DNA of 64,000 nucleotides from Butyrivibrio sp. (GTDB taxonomy: Bacteria > Bacillota > Clostridia > Lachnospirales > Lachnospiraceae). Location of the stretch: assembly GCA_015056625.1 (NCBI GenBank), contig SVFY01000003.1, positions 124,001 through 188,000 of the forward strand, in the 5' to 3' direction. Below are positions 53,663-62,295 of this stretch, one piece after another. How positions within the stretch are numbered: position 1 is the first letter of the stretch; every line of letters starts with the position of its first letter. The notes below the pieces were generated by a model that was not told where the DNA came from, searched no databases, and saw only the letters and a program-made list of their open reading frames with translations. The position numbers were made by a program, and so were the translations under genes.

Positions 53663-54862
53663 TTACTCCAGATGATTCTTCTCCTTAAGGGTCCTTAAAA
53701 AGCCAGGGGCTTTTAGCACCTTCGCTATGCTCATTGGGCCCTCCAAAGAAGGAGATGGATTTCCATTATCAAAATATTCTCTGCAGAACCTGATCAGCTC
53801 AGTTGCTGCGTTTTTAGCATTCCACTTGTTATTTATAGTATCCCTGGCGTTTCTGCCAAGGCTGTCTATCATCTCTTTATCCTGCAATAGTTCCTTTGTC
53901 TTTTCCAAAAAATCCTTAAGGCTTCCATCTCTGTAGGTAAGTCCGTTTGCATTATCCTCAATAAGGAAAGGTACTGCTCCAGCCTCCTTGGTAGCTACTA
54001 CAGCGCAGCCACACTGCATGGCTTCATTTACTACAGCTCCCCATCCTTCAAGGTAGTTACTGGTAAATAAAAATACGTGACTCCTGCCCATCTCCTGGTG
54101 TACCTTTTCAGGCTTCATCATGCCCCTAAAGCTTACAACATCCAGAAGGTCAAGGGCTTTTACTCTTTTTTCAAGCTCCTCTCTCATTGGTCCATCGCCA
54201 ACTATATCAAGGCTAAAGTCCACTCCCATATCTTTAAGGGCCTTAGCTGCCTCTATGGCGAATTCAGGGTGCTTTAAGTCAATAAGCCTTCCAGCCCAGA
54301 GGATCCTTATCTTATCGGATTTTCCAGCCTCATCTTTTTCTATTTCACAGGAAACGGAAGGGAAATACCCCCACTTAAGACGCTTTCCCGGATAGCTCTT
54401 TATAAGCTCAAAATCTGAAGCCACATAGGCTCCTGTACACAATAGATACACAGGTTTATTCCTGTAGACAAAGTGCTGATGATATTTGTCTATAAGGCCC
54501 CTGGGGCTTATGAACTTCCACTGACCTTCCCTGTACAGCCTTTCACTTACTCTAAAGGACAGCTTTCCGGATGAGAGTCTTTTTTTCTCAAGAAGCTTCG
54601 TCTCCCCTTCAGTCCAGCCAAAGAGCACAACGTCGCTTTCAAGTATCAGCTTTTCTGCTCTTTCCTTCTCCTCGTAGTATAAAACCACGAAATCAAGGGT
54701 CTTCTCATCTACTGCCCAGCCCATGCTGACTCTTTTTTCTTCCATTGGCATGACCTGAACAAAATGAAAGTCTATATCCTCTCCCGCCTCAAGCATAGCT
54801 CTGCAAAAGGGGAGTTGGTGATGATTTATGTAGTTGGACACAAAGGTTATCTGCATGCCCAT
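53663..54862 (-). CDS. Glycosyltransferase family 4
   Basis: The 399-residue GT-B enzyme has an N-terminal domain beginning ITFVSNYINHHQLPFC, a donor-site region ILWAGRLIDLKHPE near 200, LDIVGDGPMREELE near 232 and FTSNYLEGWGAVVNEAMQCG near 283-302, where the first catalytic-region Glu is in EGWG rather than EGxP. That variant is usual in a branch of GT4. It lies six bases from the next GT4 gene, giving two consecutive GT4 enzymes. Substrate unknown; cytoplasmic action expected. Confidence 0.86.
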   Translation of the reverse strand: MGMQITFVSNYINHHQLPFCRAMLEAGEDIDFHFVQVMPMEEKRVSMGWAVDEKTLDFVVLYYEEKERAEKLILESDVVLFGWTEGETKLLEKKRLSSGKLSFRVSERLYREGQWKFISPRGLIDKYHQHFVYRNKPVYLLCTGAYVASDFELIKSYPGKRLKWGYFPSVSCEIEKDEAGKSDKIRILWAGRLIDLKHPEFAIEAAKALKDMGVDFSLDIVGDGPMREELEKRVKALDLLDVVSFRGMMKPEKVHQEMGRSHVFLFTSNYLEGWGAVVNEAMQCGCAVVATKEAGAVPFLIEDNANGLTYRDGSLKDFLEKTKELLQDKEMIDSLGRNARDTINNKWNAKNAATELIRFCREYFDNGNPSPSLEGPMSIAKVLKAPGFLRTLKEKNHLE

Positions 54863-54868
54863 GCTCCA

Positions 54869-56152
54869 TTACTCTTTGATGATCTCATTGTATATTTCCA
54901 GAAGCCTTTTATAATTGGTGTCTGGATTGTGGGTTATCCTTGCATGGCTGCTGGAGTTGTCACCATAAACAGCCGCTATCACAGGCTCATCCCAGATCTG
55001 GAGGATCTTATCTGCAAGGTCCTTGTAGTCGCCCTTTTCAAACAAAAGTCCGTCTTTATTTTCGTTTAACATGCTGGGGATCCCGCCAGTTCTTGCTGCA
55101 ACTACAGGAACTCCAAGGAGCATGGCTTCCCCAAGGGAATTGGGGGAGTTTTCAACAATTGAAGGGCAGACAAATACGCTGCTTTTTAGATACTGCTCCT
55201 TCATGGCCTGCTCGTCCAAAATGCCCAGCATCGTCACTTTTTTCTTTAATTTATTTTTTCCGATAAGGCTCTTTATGTACTTGCCATAGGCGCTTGCCCT
55301 GAGGAAATATGGGTATCTGCTCTTGCCCTTTCCAATGATGTTGTTCCCTCCCACATACAGATGCGCGTCAGGATACTTCTCTAAAAGGGCTGGCATAGCC
55401 TGTAACATAAAATGAAATCCCTTAAGAGGATAATCCCCCTGGGATAAAAAGATGCTGTGGGGCTCTGCTTTTTTCTCACTCCACTTGCCCATGTAAAAGC
55501 AGGGGCGCATGGTCTCATTCATCTCAAAATACTTAGCTTCAGGGTTAATTGCAGAGGTTTCCTTTTTATCAAAAGCCGTACGGCCAGTGATATTGCCGGT
55601 CAGCATGATGGACTCCCTCTCATACTCGGCTCTGATCTTGAACTTCTCCTGCTGCTGTTTTAAGGAATCCTCCTTGAGCCTGTCCCTGAAGGTTGTGGAG
55701 GCCTGAACCTCCTCAGGAATGTTTGCCATATATTCGCTGGCGATTGCCCCGCAGACTCCCTGAATCCCGAGAAGCACCCTTTCTGGTCTTCCAAAGGCTC
55801 TTATCACAGCCAGGGTGTGAGGGAACTCTGTTCCAAAAATATGGACAATATCAGGCTTAAAATCATCCAGGATCACATGAAACCTGTTTTCCACAGTTCC
55901 GTCATACACCTCAGGATGAGCAAGATCTTCTCTGAATCCATAATATGTAATCCCATCCAAGACCTCTCTGGAGGTGGAAATAGGACCATCTGCCGGAAAA
56001 CATATCCCCAGCTCTATAGCCTCATCGCCCTTTTTTCCTTCAGACATTCTGTTAAGGCATCCTGACAGCCAGCCTTCCCTACTGGAATAGGGCATATTGT
56101 GGGCTATGGCATAAGCCGGAAGCATGATATTACATACCCAAAGAACTCTCAA
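54869..56152 (-). CDS. Glycosyltransferase family 4
   Basis: The 427-residue protein starts RVLWVCNIMLPAYAIA and carries PDIVHIFGTEFPHTLA near 105, GIQGVCGAIASEYMANIP near 135, FLSQGDYPLKGFHFML near 245 and VFVCPSIVENSPNSLGEAMLLGVP near 350 with the GT4 C-terminal ENSPNSLGEA. The long N-terminal acceptor domain and IPEEVQASTTFRDR insertion fit a GT4 branch common in Lachnospiraceae capsule loci. Seventeen bases separate it from the GT2 upstream. The donor is unknown. Confidence 0.84.
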   Translation of the reverse strand: MRVLWVCNIMLPAYAIAHNMPYSSREGWLSGCLNRMSEGKKGDEAIELGICFPADGPISTSREVLDGITYYGFREDLAHPEVYDGTVENRFHVILDDFKPDIVHIFGTEFPHTLAVIRAFGRPERVLLGIQGVCGAIASEYMANIPEEVQASTTFRDRLKEDSLKQQQEKFKIRAEYERESIMLTGNITGRTAFDKKETSAINPEAKYFEMNETMRPCFYMGKWSEKKAEPHSIFLSQGDYPLKGFHFMLQAMPALLEKYPDAHLYVGGNNIIGKGKSRYPYFLRASAYGKYIKSLIGKNKLKKKVTMLGILDEQAMKEQYLKSSVFVCPSIVENSPNSLGEAMLLGVPVVAARTGGIPSMLNENKDGLLFEKGDYKDLADKILQIWDEPVIAAVYGDNSSSHARITHNPDTNYKRLLEIYNEIIKE

Positions 56153-56169
56153 TTTAAGCTACCCCTCAC

Positions 56170-57045
56170 TTAGCGTTTTCTCTTTAAAAGATAAATTAGC
56201 TCTTTTACCGAATTGTAAAGTCCCGCTGTAAGTCTGTTAGAAGAAAGAGCTGTCCTTAGTTTTGAAAGTGTCAGTACACGTAAAATGTCGTATTTACGAA
56301 TCTGGGCGCTGGTCAGATACATCTGGATGATCTCCCTGCGCTCGTTTTCAGAAATCTTATGATTCTGGGCTGAGTATCCGCCCCCCTCGTAGTCAGCGAT
56401 GAGTACAGGCATATAGACTGTCTCAGCCTTTTCCCTGTAAAAGCACCTGAGGAACTGCTCGTAGTCAGCTCTTACCTTGTACTTAAGATCAAAGGGATTT
56501 CTGTATATAAGCCTCTCATCGTAGAAGCAGGCCTGATGAGAAGGCACATTTCTGTAGCAGGCATGATCGTCGATCTTGGGATTTGACGCAACCCTTGCCC
56601 CTGCAGATCTGTCGTAGATATCACCATAAAAAATAGCAGGAATTGTAGTTCCTTCCTTGAGATTCCTGTCAAGGATCAGCTTGTGCACATCCCTTAGGAC
56701 ATTCTCATTCTTGAAGTAATCGCCGCAGTTTAAAAAGAACACGTAAGAGGGATTGCCCCCAGCCTTCACCTTGCCCTCAAGGTGCGAGGTTGCAATGTTC
56801 ATGGCGTGGTAAATACCGTTGTCACAGCTTTCAAGAAGGGTTATCCTGCAATCCTCCTGATCATTTATGTTTCCTACCTGGTAGGCCTTTTTTAGCCTCT
56901 CAATAGAGCCATCTGTAGACATTCCATCCTTGACCAGTATCTTATAGTCAGTGTAGGTCTGCCTTACAACGCTCTCCACGGTCTTAAGGAGCTTATCTCC
57001 GGCGTTATATGAAACTATAATGATGGTAAAAAAAGTCTTTTTCAT
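56170..57045 (-). CDS. Glycosyltransferase family 2 (WcaA/WcaE-like)
   Basis: The 291-residue GT2 has FTIIIVSYNAGDKLLKTVES, KDGMSTDGSIERLK near 40, ESCDNGIYHAMNIAT near 72-86 and VFFLNCGDYFKNENV near 103-117. The D-x-GIY-x-AMN and FLNxGD motifs define the WcaE-like branch known from colanic acid loci, several of whose members use fucose or galactose. Its start overlaps the next GT2 stop as ATGA. It is soluble with a basic C-terminus (LLKRKR). Given gmd and fcl nearby, a fucose donor is possible but not shown. Confidence 0.85.
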   Translation of the reverse strand: MKKTFFTIIIVSYNAGDKLLKTVESVVRQTYTDYKILVKDGMSTDGSIERLKKAYQVGNINDQEDCRITLLESCDNGIYHAMNIATSHLEGKVKAGGNPSYVFFLNCGDYFKNENVLRDVHKLILDRNLKEGTTIPAIFYGDIYDRSAGARVASNPKIDDHACYRNVPSHQACFYDERLIYRNPFDLKYKVRADYEQFLRCFYREKAETVYMPVLIADYEGGGYSAQNHKISENERREIIQMYLTSAQIRKYDILRVLTLSKLRTALSSNRLTAGLYNSVKELIYLLKRKR

Positions 57046-57866
57046 GAAATAGTACTCCCGTGCTTAACCCCTTTTATAAGGAGCCCCCAGCACTTAAGCA
57101 GTCCTTTTTCCTTGCACATCTCTTTCCTGTTTTTGAAAAGAAATCTAAATCCCAGTATCACAGCCATTTTACCATAAAGGAAATGGTACAGAACTCCCCT
57201 GTCAAAGAAGAACTTGTCAGTGTATCCCTTAAACCAGGTGGACTGGCCCTGTTTTTCTTTTCCAATGGCCACAGTGGTCCTGTAGATAGCAAGCCCCGCC
57301 TTAAGGCAGTCATGTAAAAACAGCGAATCCTCGCCGTTCATGTATGGCGCTCCGCCTCCAAACAGCAGGGAATACTTAACACCGCTGGCTATCAGTTTGT
57401 CTCTTCTTGCGCAGATGGCATAAGCCGGATATCTACCGTAGTTTGCAAAAGTAACCCTGGCAAAATCCTCATTCCAGTAGGTTTCCCTGCCCTCCTGAGC
57501 CTTGACGTTAAACAGGAGCATGTCCGCCTCCGGGTGAGCATCAAACTCAGCTATAACCCTGGACACATATCCATTGTCATAGACAATATCGTCGTCGCCA
57601 AACTGGATAAGCTCGTGGTCAGAAGCTCCAAGAGCAGTGTTTCTTGAAAGTCCCACGCCCTTTTCCCTTCTGCTTATGATCCTGGCTTCGTAATCACTAA
57701 AAGGCTGAATATGGTCGCTGTTACCGTCATTTACAGTCTTTTCATCGTAGTCACCAATCAGCTGATTGACTATAACTGCATCGCAGTCAAGGTTCATGCT
57801 GGTGATAAGCTTTTCCGGGTCTTTATTTACTGCTGATATCAGTATCTGTAGTCTCTTCTGATCCAT
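57042..57866 (-). CDS. Glycosyltransferase family 2-like protein
   Basis: The 274-residue protein has a compact GT-A fold. LQILISAVNKDPEKL is the first strand, EKGVGLSRNTALGAS near 68 the nucleotide-binding region and IQFGDDDIVYDNGYV near 90 the metal site (DDD). GGAPYMNGEDSLFLHDCL near 170 is the acceptor-side motif. The ATG at 57866 lies 44 bases inside the preceding sugar transferase gene and has AGGAAG four bases upstream, so the long overlap looks real. It probably adds the second sugar after the initiating enzyme, by position only. Confidence 0.8.
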   Translation of the reverse strand: MDQKRLQILISAVNKDPEKLITSMNLDCDAVIVNQLIGDYDEKTVNDGNSDHIQPFSDYEARIISRREKGVGLSRNTALGASDHELIQFGDDDIVYDNGYVSRVIAEFDAHPEADMLLFNVKAQEGRETYWNEDFARVTFANYGRYPAYAICARRDKLIASGVKYSLLFGGGAPYMNGEDSLFLHDCLKAGLAIYRTTVAIGKEKQGQSTWFKGYTDKFFFDRGVLYHFLYGKMAVILGFRFLFKNRKEMCKEKGLLKCWGLLIKGVKHGSTIS

Positions 57867-59283
57867 CGATCTTCCTATCTATCTTTTTCTGCGCTGTGAT
57901 CTGGTTTTCCTCAACACCCTCTGTACTGTCAGGGGTGAAAAGAATCTTGACTGTGAGCAGCATCAGCTTGATATCAAGCCAGAAAGAATAGTTCTCAATA
58001 TATGTAAGATCAAGTTTTAGCTTGTCGTAGGGCGTGGTGTTGTACTTGCCATAAACCTGGGCATATCCGGCAAGTCCGGCCTTGACCCTCATCCTGAATG
58101 CAAACTCAGGCATCTCTTCAAGGTACTGCTCGATGATCTCAGGTCTCTCAGGTCTTGGTCCGATAAAGGACATATCGCCTGCCAGAATGTTAAAGAGCTG
58201 AGGAAGCTCATCTATCCTGCAGGATCTTATGAACTTGCCAATTGGTGTTATCCTGTCGTCGTTCTTGGCTGCAAGACGTGCAACGCCGTCCTTTTCTGCA
58301 TCCTCTCTCATGCTCCTGAACTTCATGATCTTGAACTGCTTCAGGTCTCTTGTGCATCTTACCTGCTTGTACAGGATAGATCCGCCGTCATAGGCCTTGA
58401 TGGCAATAGCAGTTACCAGCATGATGGGGGATGTGACTATTATCAATATTAGAGACAGCACAATATCAAAAAGTCTCTTCACTGCCCTCTGCTCGATCTT
58501 GATGGAATATCCTCTCAGAAGAAGCACCGGTGTATCAAAGAGATGAAGCTGTGAGGAGCCTTTGAGCAAAACATCTGTTATTTTTGGCATTACATAAACT
58601 CTTATGTTGTGGCCATAGCAGTACTTGACAAGTCCATTTCTGAACTGGCTTGGAACGTCCCAAACTACTACGCCGTCATACTTGCCAAGACACTCCTTGT
58701 AGATCTCATCGATACCCTCTGAGATGTTCATCTTCTTTGCGATGTGGTATTTATCTTTTCTTGTGTTGAACTTGCGCTCTATATCGTCCACAGGATATCT
58801 TCCGCTGATGAGAAGCAGTTCCCTCGGCGGAAAGGTCTTCATATAAATACCATTCGTTATGTATGCCCAGACAAAGGCTATTACCAGCTGGAGTAGGAAA
58901 ATGATCACCATTGGGCTGACCTTGACCAACCAGTTATTTAAAAGAGCTATCTGGAAATAGCTTATGAAATTGGCCATGAAAAGAGCAAATATCTGCGAAA
59001 AGAACACATCCATAGGACGCAGATATCCAATCTTCAGACCACCATAGGTATTTGAAAAGAACAAAAGAAGGATAAAGTAGATGGCCAGGATAAGCAAATG
59101 TCCACGGAAATAGAGCTTAAGTCCATTACCAAGAGCATAGCCATCACGGCTCACACGGGGGCTAGACACCACCGGATAATACACATTAAACCAAAACCAG
59201 GCATATACAGCAGTCTGCATGCAAAGGCCAATAAAGCCCAGAAGCAGTACCATTACCCTCTTTTTTGATTCTCTTTTTTTCAT
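57823..59283 (-). CDS. Polytopic initiating sugar-phosphate transferase (WcaJ/WbaP-type)
   Basis: The 486-residue protein has about four to five N-terminal TM helices, a central CoA-binding-like domain (LLISGRYPVDDIERKF near 155) and a C-terminal phosphoglycosyl transferase domain: KRLFDIVLSLILI near 270, LYKQVRCTRDLKQFKIMKFR near 310, CRIDELPQLFNILAGDMS near 355 with the catalytic Asp-Glu, and FIGPRPERPEI. WcaJ/WbaP enzymes move hexose 1-phosphate to undecaprenyl phosphate and start a repeat unit. Its promoter-proximal position suits a priming role. A second, short PGT is at 29777. Confidence 0.9.
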   Translation of the reverse strand: MKKRESKKRVMVLLLGFIGLCMQTAVYAWFWFNVYYPVVSSPRVSRDGYALGNGLKLYFRGHLLILAIYFILLLFFSNTYGGLKIGYLRPMDVFFSQIFALFMANFISYFQIALLNNWLVKVSPMVIIFLLQLVIAFVWAYITNGIYMKTFPPRELLLISGRYPVDDIERKFNTRKDKYHIAKKMNISEGIDEIYKECLGKYDGVVVWDVPSQFRNGLVKYCYGHNIRVYVMPKITDVLLKGSSQLHLFDTPVLLLRGYSIKIEQRAVKRLFDIVLSLILIIVTSPIMLVTAIAIKAYDGGSILYKQVRCTRDLKQFKIMKFRSMREDAEKDGVARLAAKNDDRITPIGKFIRSCRIDELPQLFNILAGDMSFIGPRPERPEIIEQYLEEMPEFAFRMRVKAGLAGYAQVYGKYNTTPYDKLKLDLTYIENYSFWLDIKLMLLTVKILFTPDSTEGVEENQITAQKKIDRKIDGSEETTDTDISSK

Positions 59284-59298
59284 ACACTCCCTTGGGTA

Positions 59299-60045
59299 TC
59301 AGAGTCTTCGAAGTGTCGCTCTGACAGCCCATCCTCCAAAATAAAATAATGATTCCGGAACAGACAGCCCGGCTATGTTCCTGTAGAGGAACCATATCCT
59401 GTATATAGCCTCCAGCTTATTGGAAGAAAGAGACTTCCCAGGGCGCCTGTATATGGTCAGATTCTCATCAAGGCCAAAGGCTTCATATCCGCTCTTTAAA
59501 ATTCGCCACCAGGTGGCTGTATCCTCACTTGGAACCTGAGGCATATGGATTATCTCCATATCTATCTTCTCTGTATCAAACATCACAGTAGATGTAAATA
59601 TCACGGTCCTTGAAAGGGCCTGCCTGTACCTCAGCGTCTTTGGTGCATGGACGATCTTGCCTGTAGGAGTCGCGTTTTCATCTCCAAACTCATAGGAATG
59701 GAAAGCAAAAGCAGCGCCGGTCTTTTCCATGAAAGCCACCTGCTTCTCAAGCTTGTCCTCTTTCCATACATCATCTGCATCAAGAAAAGCGATAAACCTT
59801 CCGGAGCAGGCATCAATACCAGTGTTTCGGGCTGCTGCAGCCCCGGCGTTTGCATCTTTTTTGATAAGTCTTATTCTCTTTTTCTGACTGCTTATCACAT
59901 CCTCAATGACCTGAACGCTGTTGTCTGATGATGCGTCATCCACAAGGATCAGCTCCCAGTCCTTGTAGGTCTGTGAGCAAACCATTTTGATGGTATTTTC
60001 TATGTAGTTTGCGGCATTGTACACCGGAACAACAATACTTACCAT
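59299..60045 (-). CDS. Glycosyltransferase family 2 (TuaG-like)
   Basis: The 248-residue GT2 begins VSIVVPVYNAANYIENTI, with LVDDASSDNSVQVIE near 35, NAGAAAARNTGIDACSGRFIAFLDADDVW near 66-94 and VPSEDTATWWRILKSG near 172. Size and motif spacing match the TuaG-like branch of small GT2 enzymes from teichuronic-acid and capsule loci. The stop and start with the upstream GtrB-like gene share one base (TAATG). No TM helix. It likely extends the primed lipid-linked sugar. Substrate not known. Confidence 0.85.
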   Translation of the reverse strand: MVSIVVPVYNAANYIENTIKMVCSQTYKDWELILVDDASSDNSVQVIEDVISSQKKRIRLIKKDANAGAAAARNTGIDACSGRFIAFLDADDVWKEDKLEKQVAFMEKTGAAFAFHSYEFGDENATPTGKIVHAPKTLRYRQALSRTVIFTSTVMFDTEKIDMEIIHMPQVPSEDTATWWRILKSGYEAFGLDENLTIYRRPGKSLSSNKLEAIYRIWFLYRNIAGLSVPESLFYFGGWAVRATLRRL

Positions 60046-60983
60046 TACAGTTCCTCTTTGACAATATATAAGGGGCGTCTCTTAACCTCCAGATAAGCCT
60101 TGGCAAGATACTGTCCCACAACTCCAACGCAAAAGAGCTGAACGCCGCTTACAAACAATATGATGCAGACCATTGATGCCCATCCAACCAGGTTGTGGGG
60201 GTCTCCCACTGTCTGCTGCCTGATGATTATCAGGATAATGAAAATAAATGCCACGATACAGAAGAAAATTCCAAGGAAGGAAGCAACTGCAAGAGGCGCT
60301 GTAGAGAACGCCATGATGCCATCAATGGCATATACAAGCAGCTTCCAGAAAGACCATTTTGTCTCTCCCTTCTTCCTCTCAATGTTCTCAAATTCAAGCC
60401 ACTTGTTCTTAAATCCAACCCAGCCAAAGATTCCCTTGGAAAAACGGTTGTACTCCTCCATGGACAGGATGGCATTTACAAACTTCCTGTTCATGAGCCT
60501 GTAATCTCTTGCGCCATCTACGATCTCGGCCTTGGTCATCCTGTTGATGAGCTTGTAGAACTTCCTTGCAAAGAAGGACCTGATAGGAGGTTCACCCTTT
60601 CTGTTAACTCTCCTTGTTGCCACAGAGTCGTAGCCTTCCTCTTTTATGGCTTTGTACATCTTGGGCAAAAGAGCCGGCGGATCCTGAAGATCACAGTCCA
60701 TGATGGCCACATAGTCGCCCTTTGCACTGCTAAGCCCCGCGTACATAGCAGCCTCTTTTCCAAAGTTTCTGGAAAAGCTTATGAGATGGACTCTATCATC
60801 CTTGGCTATAAGCTCTTTTACTCCAGCTACAGTTCCGTCAGTTGAGCCGTCATCTACAAATATAAGTTCAAGTTCAACACCTTCGCCCTTAAAAAACTCT
60901 TCATTCTTCAAAAGCTCATGATAAAAATCAGAAATATTCTCCTGCTCATTGAGGCAGGGTACTATCACACTCAAAAGTCCCAT
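60045..60983 (-). CDS. GtrB-like polyprenyl-phosphate glycosyltransferase, first gene of the minus-strand array
   Basis: I choose the ATG at 60983, behind AGGGGA at seven bases; the track start at 61025 lacks a site. The 312-residue protein has LLSVIVPCLNEQENIS, VDDGSTDGTVAG near 40, ISFSRNFGKEAAMYAGL near 65, IMDCDLQDPP near 92, VDGARDYRLMNRKF near 148 and two C-terminal TM helices (about 220-250 and 258-282). This is the GtrB/YkcC/CsbB pattern of enzymes that charge undecaprenyl phosphate with a sugar. Downstream GT-C proteins would use the product. A promoter lies about 70 bases upstream. Confidence 0.88.
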   Translation of the reverse strand: MGLLSVIVPCLNEQENISDFYHELLKNEEFFKGEGVELELIFVDDGSTDGTVAGVKELIAKDDRVHLISFSRNFGKEAAMYAGLSSAKGDYVAIMDCDLQDPPALLPKMYKAIKEEGYDSVATRRVNRKGEPPIRSFFARKFYKLINRMTKAEIVDGARDYRLMNRKFVNAILSMEEYNRFSKGIFGWVGFKNKWLEFENIERKKGETKWSFWKLLVYAIDGIMAFSTAPLAVASFLGIFFCIVAFIFIILIIIRQQTVGDPHNLVGWASMVCIILFVSGVQLFCVGVVGQYLAKAYLEVKRRPLYIVKEEL

Positions 60984-61007
60984 AAAGGAATCCCCTAAAC
61001 AAGTATT

Positions 61008-61039
61008 ATGCGCCTCCAAGAACACCTAAAAATGCGCAT
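61008..61039 (-). promoter_or_regulatory. Leader hairpin at the predicted 5' end of the minus-strand transcript
   Basis: ATGCGC (61008-61013) and GCGCAT (61034-61039) are complementary across a 20-base loop. On the minus-strand RNA the stem would begin about three to five bases after the predicted start site, in a 60-base leader. A 5' stem-loop could protect the mRNA or serve a processive antitermination factor such as LoaP, known for long Firmicute glycan operons. No such factor is in the window. The six-base stem is short. Confidence 0.35.
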
Positions 61040-61050
61040 TCCTATTCAAT

Positions 61051-61079
61051 ATTTTACACTTAAAGTGCCAGTCTTTCAA
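61051..61079 (-). promoter_or_regulatory. Sigma-A-like promoter of the long minus-strand glycan operon
   Basis: On the minus strand TTGAAA (61079-61074), a 17-base spacer and TAAAAT (61056-61051) each match five of six consensus positions. It lies in the 198-base divergent region between the GtrB-like gene and gmd, and predicts transcription from about 61043. This is the best candidate for driving the whole minus-strand array. Confidence 0.68.
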
Positions 61080-61096
61080 CGAACAAAAAAATTGCA

Positions 61097-61126
61097 TTAA
61101 TATATGAATATATAGTAAAGTATGAT
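61097..61126 (+). promoter_or_regulatory. Candidate promoter for gmd-fcl
   Basis: TTAATA (61097-61102), an 18-base spacer and TATGAT (61121-61126) lie in an AT-rich stretch of the divergent region. The -10 is good and the -35 weak, so an activator or UP-like A-tract (61081-61091) may help. The leader to gmd would be about 50 bases and ends with AAGGAG seven to eight bases before the ATG. Confidence 0.4.
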
Positions 61127-61181
61127 AGAATGAAGTCTTGCCAAACGGACAACAATTTAGTTTACATATAAGGAGATACAA

Positions 61182-62273
61182 ATGGCAAAAAAAGCACTTA
61201 TTACAGGTATTACTGGACAGGATGGATCTTATCTTGCTGAGTTTCTTTTAGAGAAAGGCTACGATGTTCACGGTATCATAAGAAGATCATCCGTTGACTA
61301 CAGAGAGAGGATCGCTCATCTCGAGGGAAAAGAGCACTTCCACCTTCACTACGGCGATCTGGGTGACTCTATGAGCATCATTGGTGTTGTATCCAAAGTT
61401 CGCCCTGATGAGATCTACAACCTTGCTGCTCAGTCACACGTTCAGGTTTCATTTGATTCACCTGAATTTACCGCTGACGTTGATGCTACTGGTGTCCTCA
61501 GAGTACTTGAGGCAGTCCGTCAGTGCGGGCTTGCAGATACCTGCCGCATTTACCAGGCTTCAACTTCAGAGCTCTATGGTAAGGTTGAGGAAGTTCCTCA
61601 GAACGAGAAGACTCCTTTCCACCCATACAGCCCATATGCTGTAGCCAAGCTCTATGGCTACTGGATCGTAAAAGAGTACAGAGAAGCTTACAACATGTTC
61701 TGCTGCTCAGGTATTCTTTTCAACCACGAATCAGAAAGAAGAGGCGAGACTTTCGTTACACGTAAGATCACTCTTGCAGCTTCAAGGATCGCTCAGGGCA
61801 AACAGGACAAGCTCTATCTTGGAAACCTCTCAAGTCTTCGTGACTGGGGCTACGCCAAGGATTATGTTGAATGCATGTGGCTCATCCTTCAGAACGACAA
61901 GCCTGAGGACTTCGTAATCGCTACAGGTGTTCAGCACTCAGTAAGAGAATTCGCACAGCTTGCTTTCCACTATGCAGGAATCGAGCTTGAGTTCAAGGGC
62001 GAAGGCGCTGACGAGAAGGGCTACGACAAGGCTACAGGCAAGGTTCTTATTGAGGTTTCACCTGATTTCTACAGACCTACAGACGTTGTTAACCTCTGGG
62101 GCGATCCTACCAAGGCAAAAGAGAAGCTCCACTGGAATCCACAGTCAACATCCTTCGAAGAGCTTGTTAAGATCATGGTCGAGCACGACATGGCCAAGGT
62201 TGCTGTTGAGAGAGCCAGCGAGCATGTAGAGTTTAACCTTGCTGAGTTCCTTGAGAAGGGAATAGATAAATAA
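61182..62273 (+). CDS. gmd: GDP-mannose 4,6-dehydratase
   Basis: The 363-residue SDR has [20 protein letters not shown] at the N-terminus with the NADP motif, GIIRRSS near 33, [18 protein letters not shown] near 87-104, [10 protein letters not shown] near 125 (catalytic Thr and Glu), [14 protein letters not shown] near 148 (Tyr and Lys) and [16 protein letters not shown] near 180. It converts GDP-mannose to GDP-4-keto-6-deoxymannose, the first step to GDP-L-fucose. The start has AAGGAG seven bases upstream. It is 22 bases from fcl and transcribed away from the glycan array. GDP-mannose synthesis genes are not in the window. Confidence 0.96.
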   Translation: MAKKALITGITGQDGSYLAEFLLEKGYDVHGIIRRSSVDYRERIAHLEGKEHFHLHYGDLGDSMSIIGVVSKVRPDEIYNLAAQSHVQVSFDSPEFTADVDATGVLRVLEAVRQCGLADTCRIYQASTSELYGKVEEVPQNEKTPFHPYSPYAVAKLYGYWIVKEYREAYNMFCCSGILFNHESERRGETFVTRKITLAASRIAQGKQDKLYLGNLSSLRDWGYAKDYVECMWLILQNDKPEDFVIATGVQHSVREFAQLAFHYAGIELEFKGEGADEKGYDKATGKVLIEVSPDFYRPTDVVNLWGDPTKAKEKLHWNPQSTSFEELVKIMVEHDMAKVAVERASEHVEFNLAEFLEKGIDK

Positions 62274-62295
62274 TATTAACGAAGGTACAAAAATC

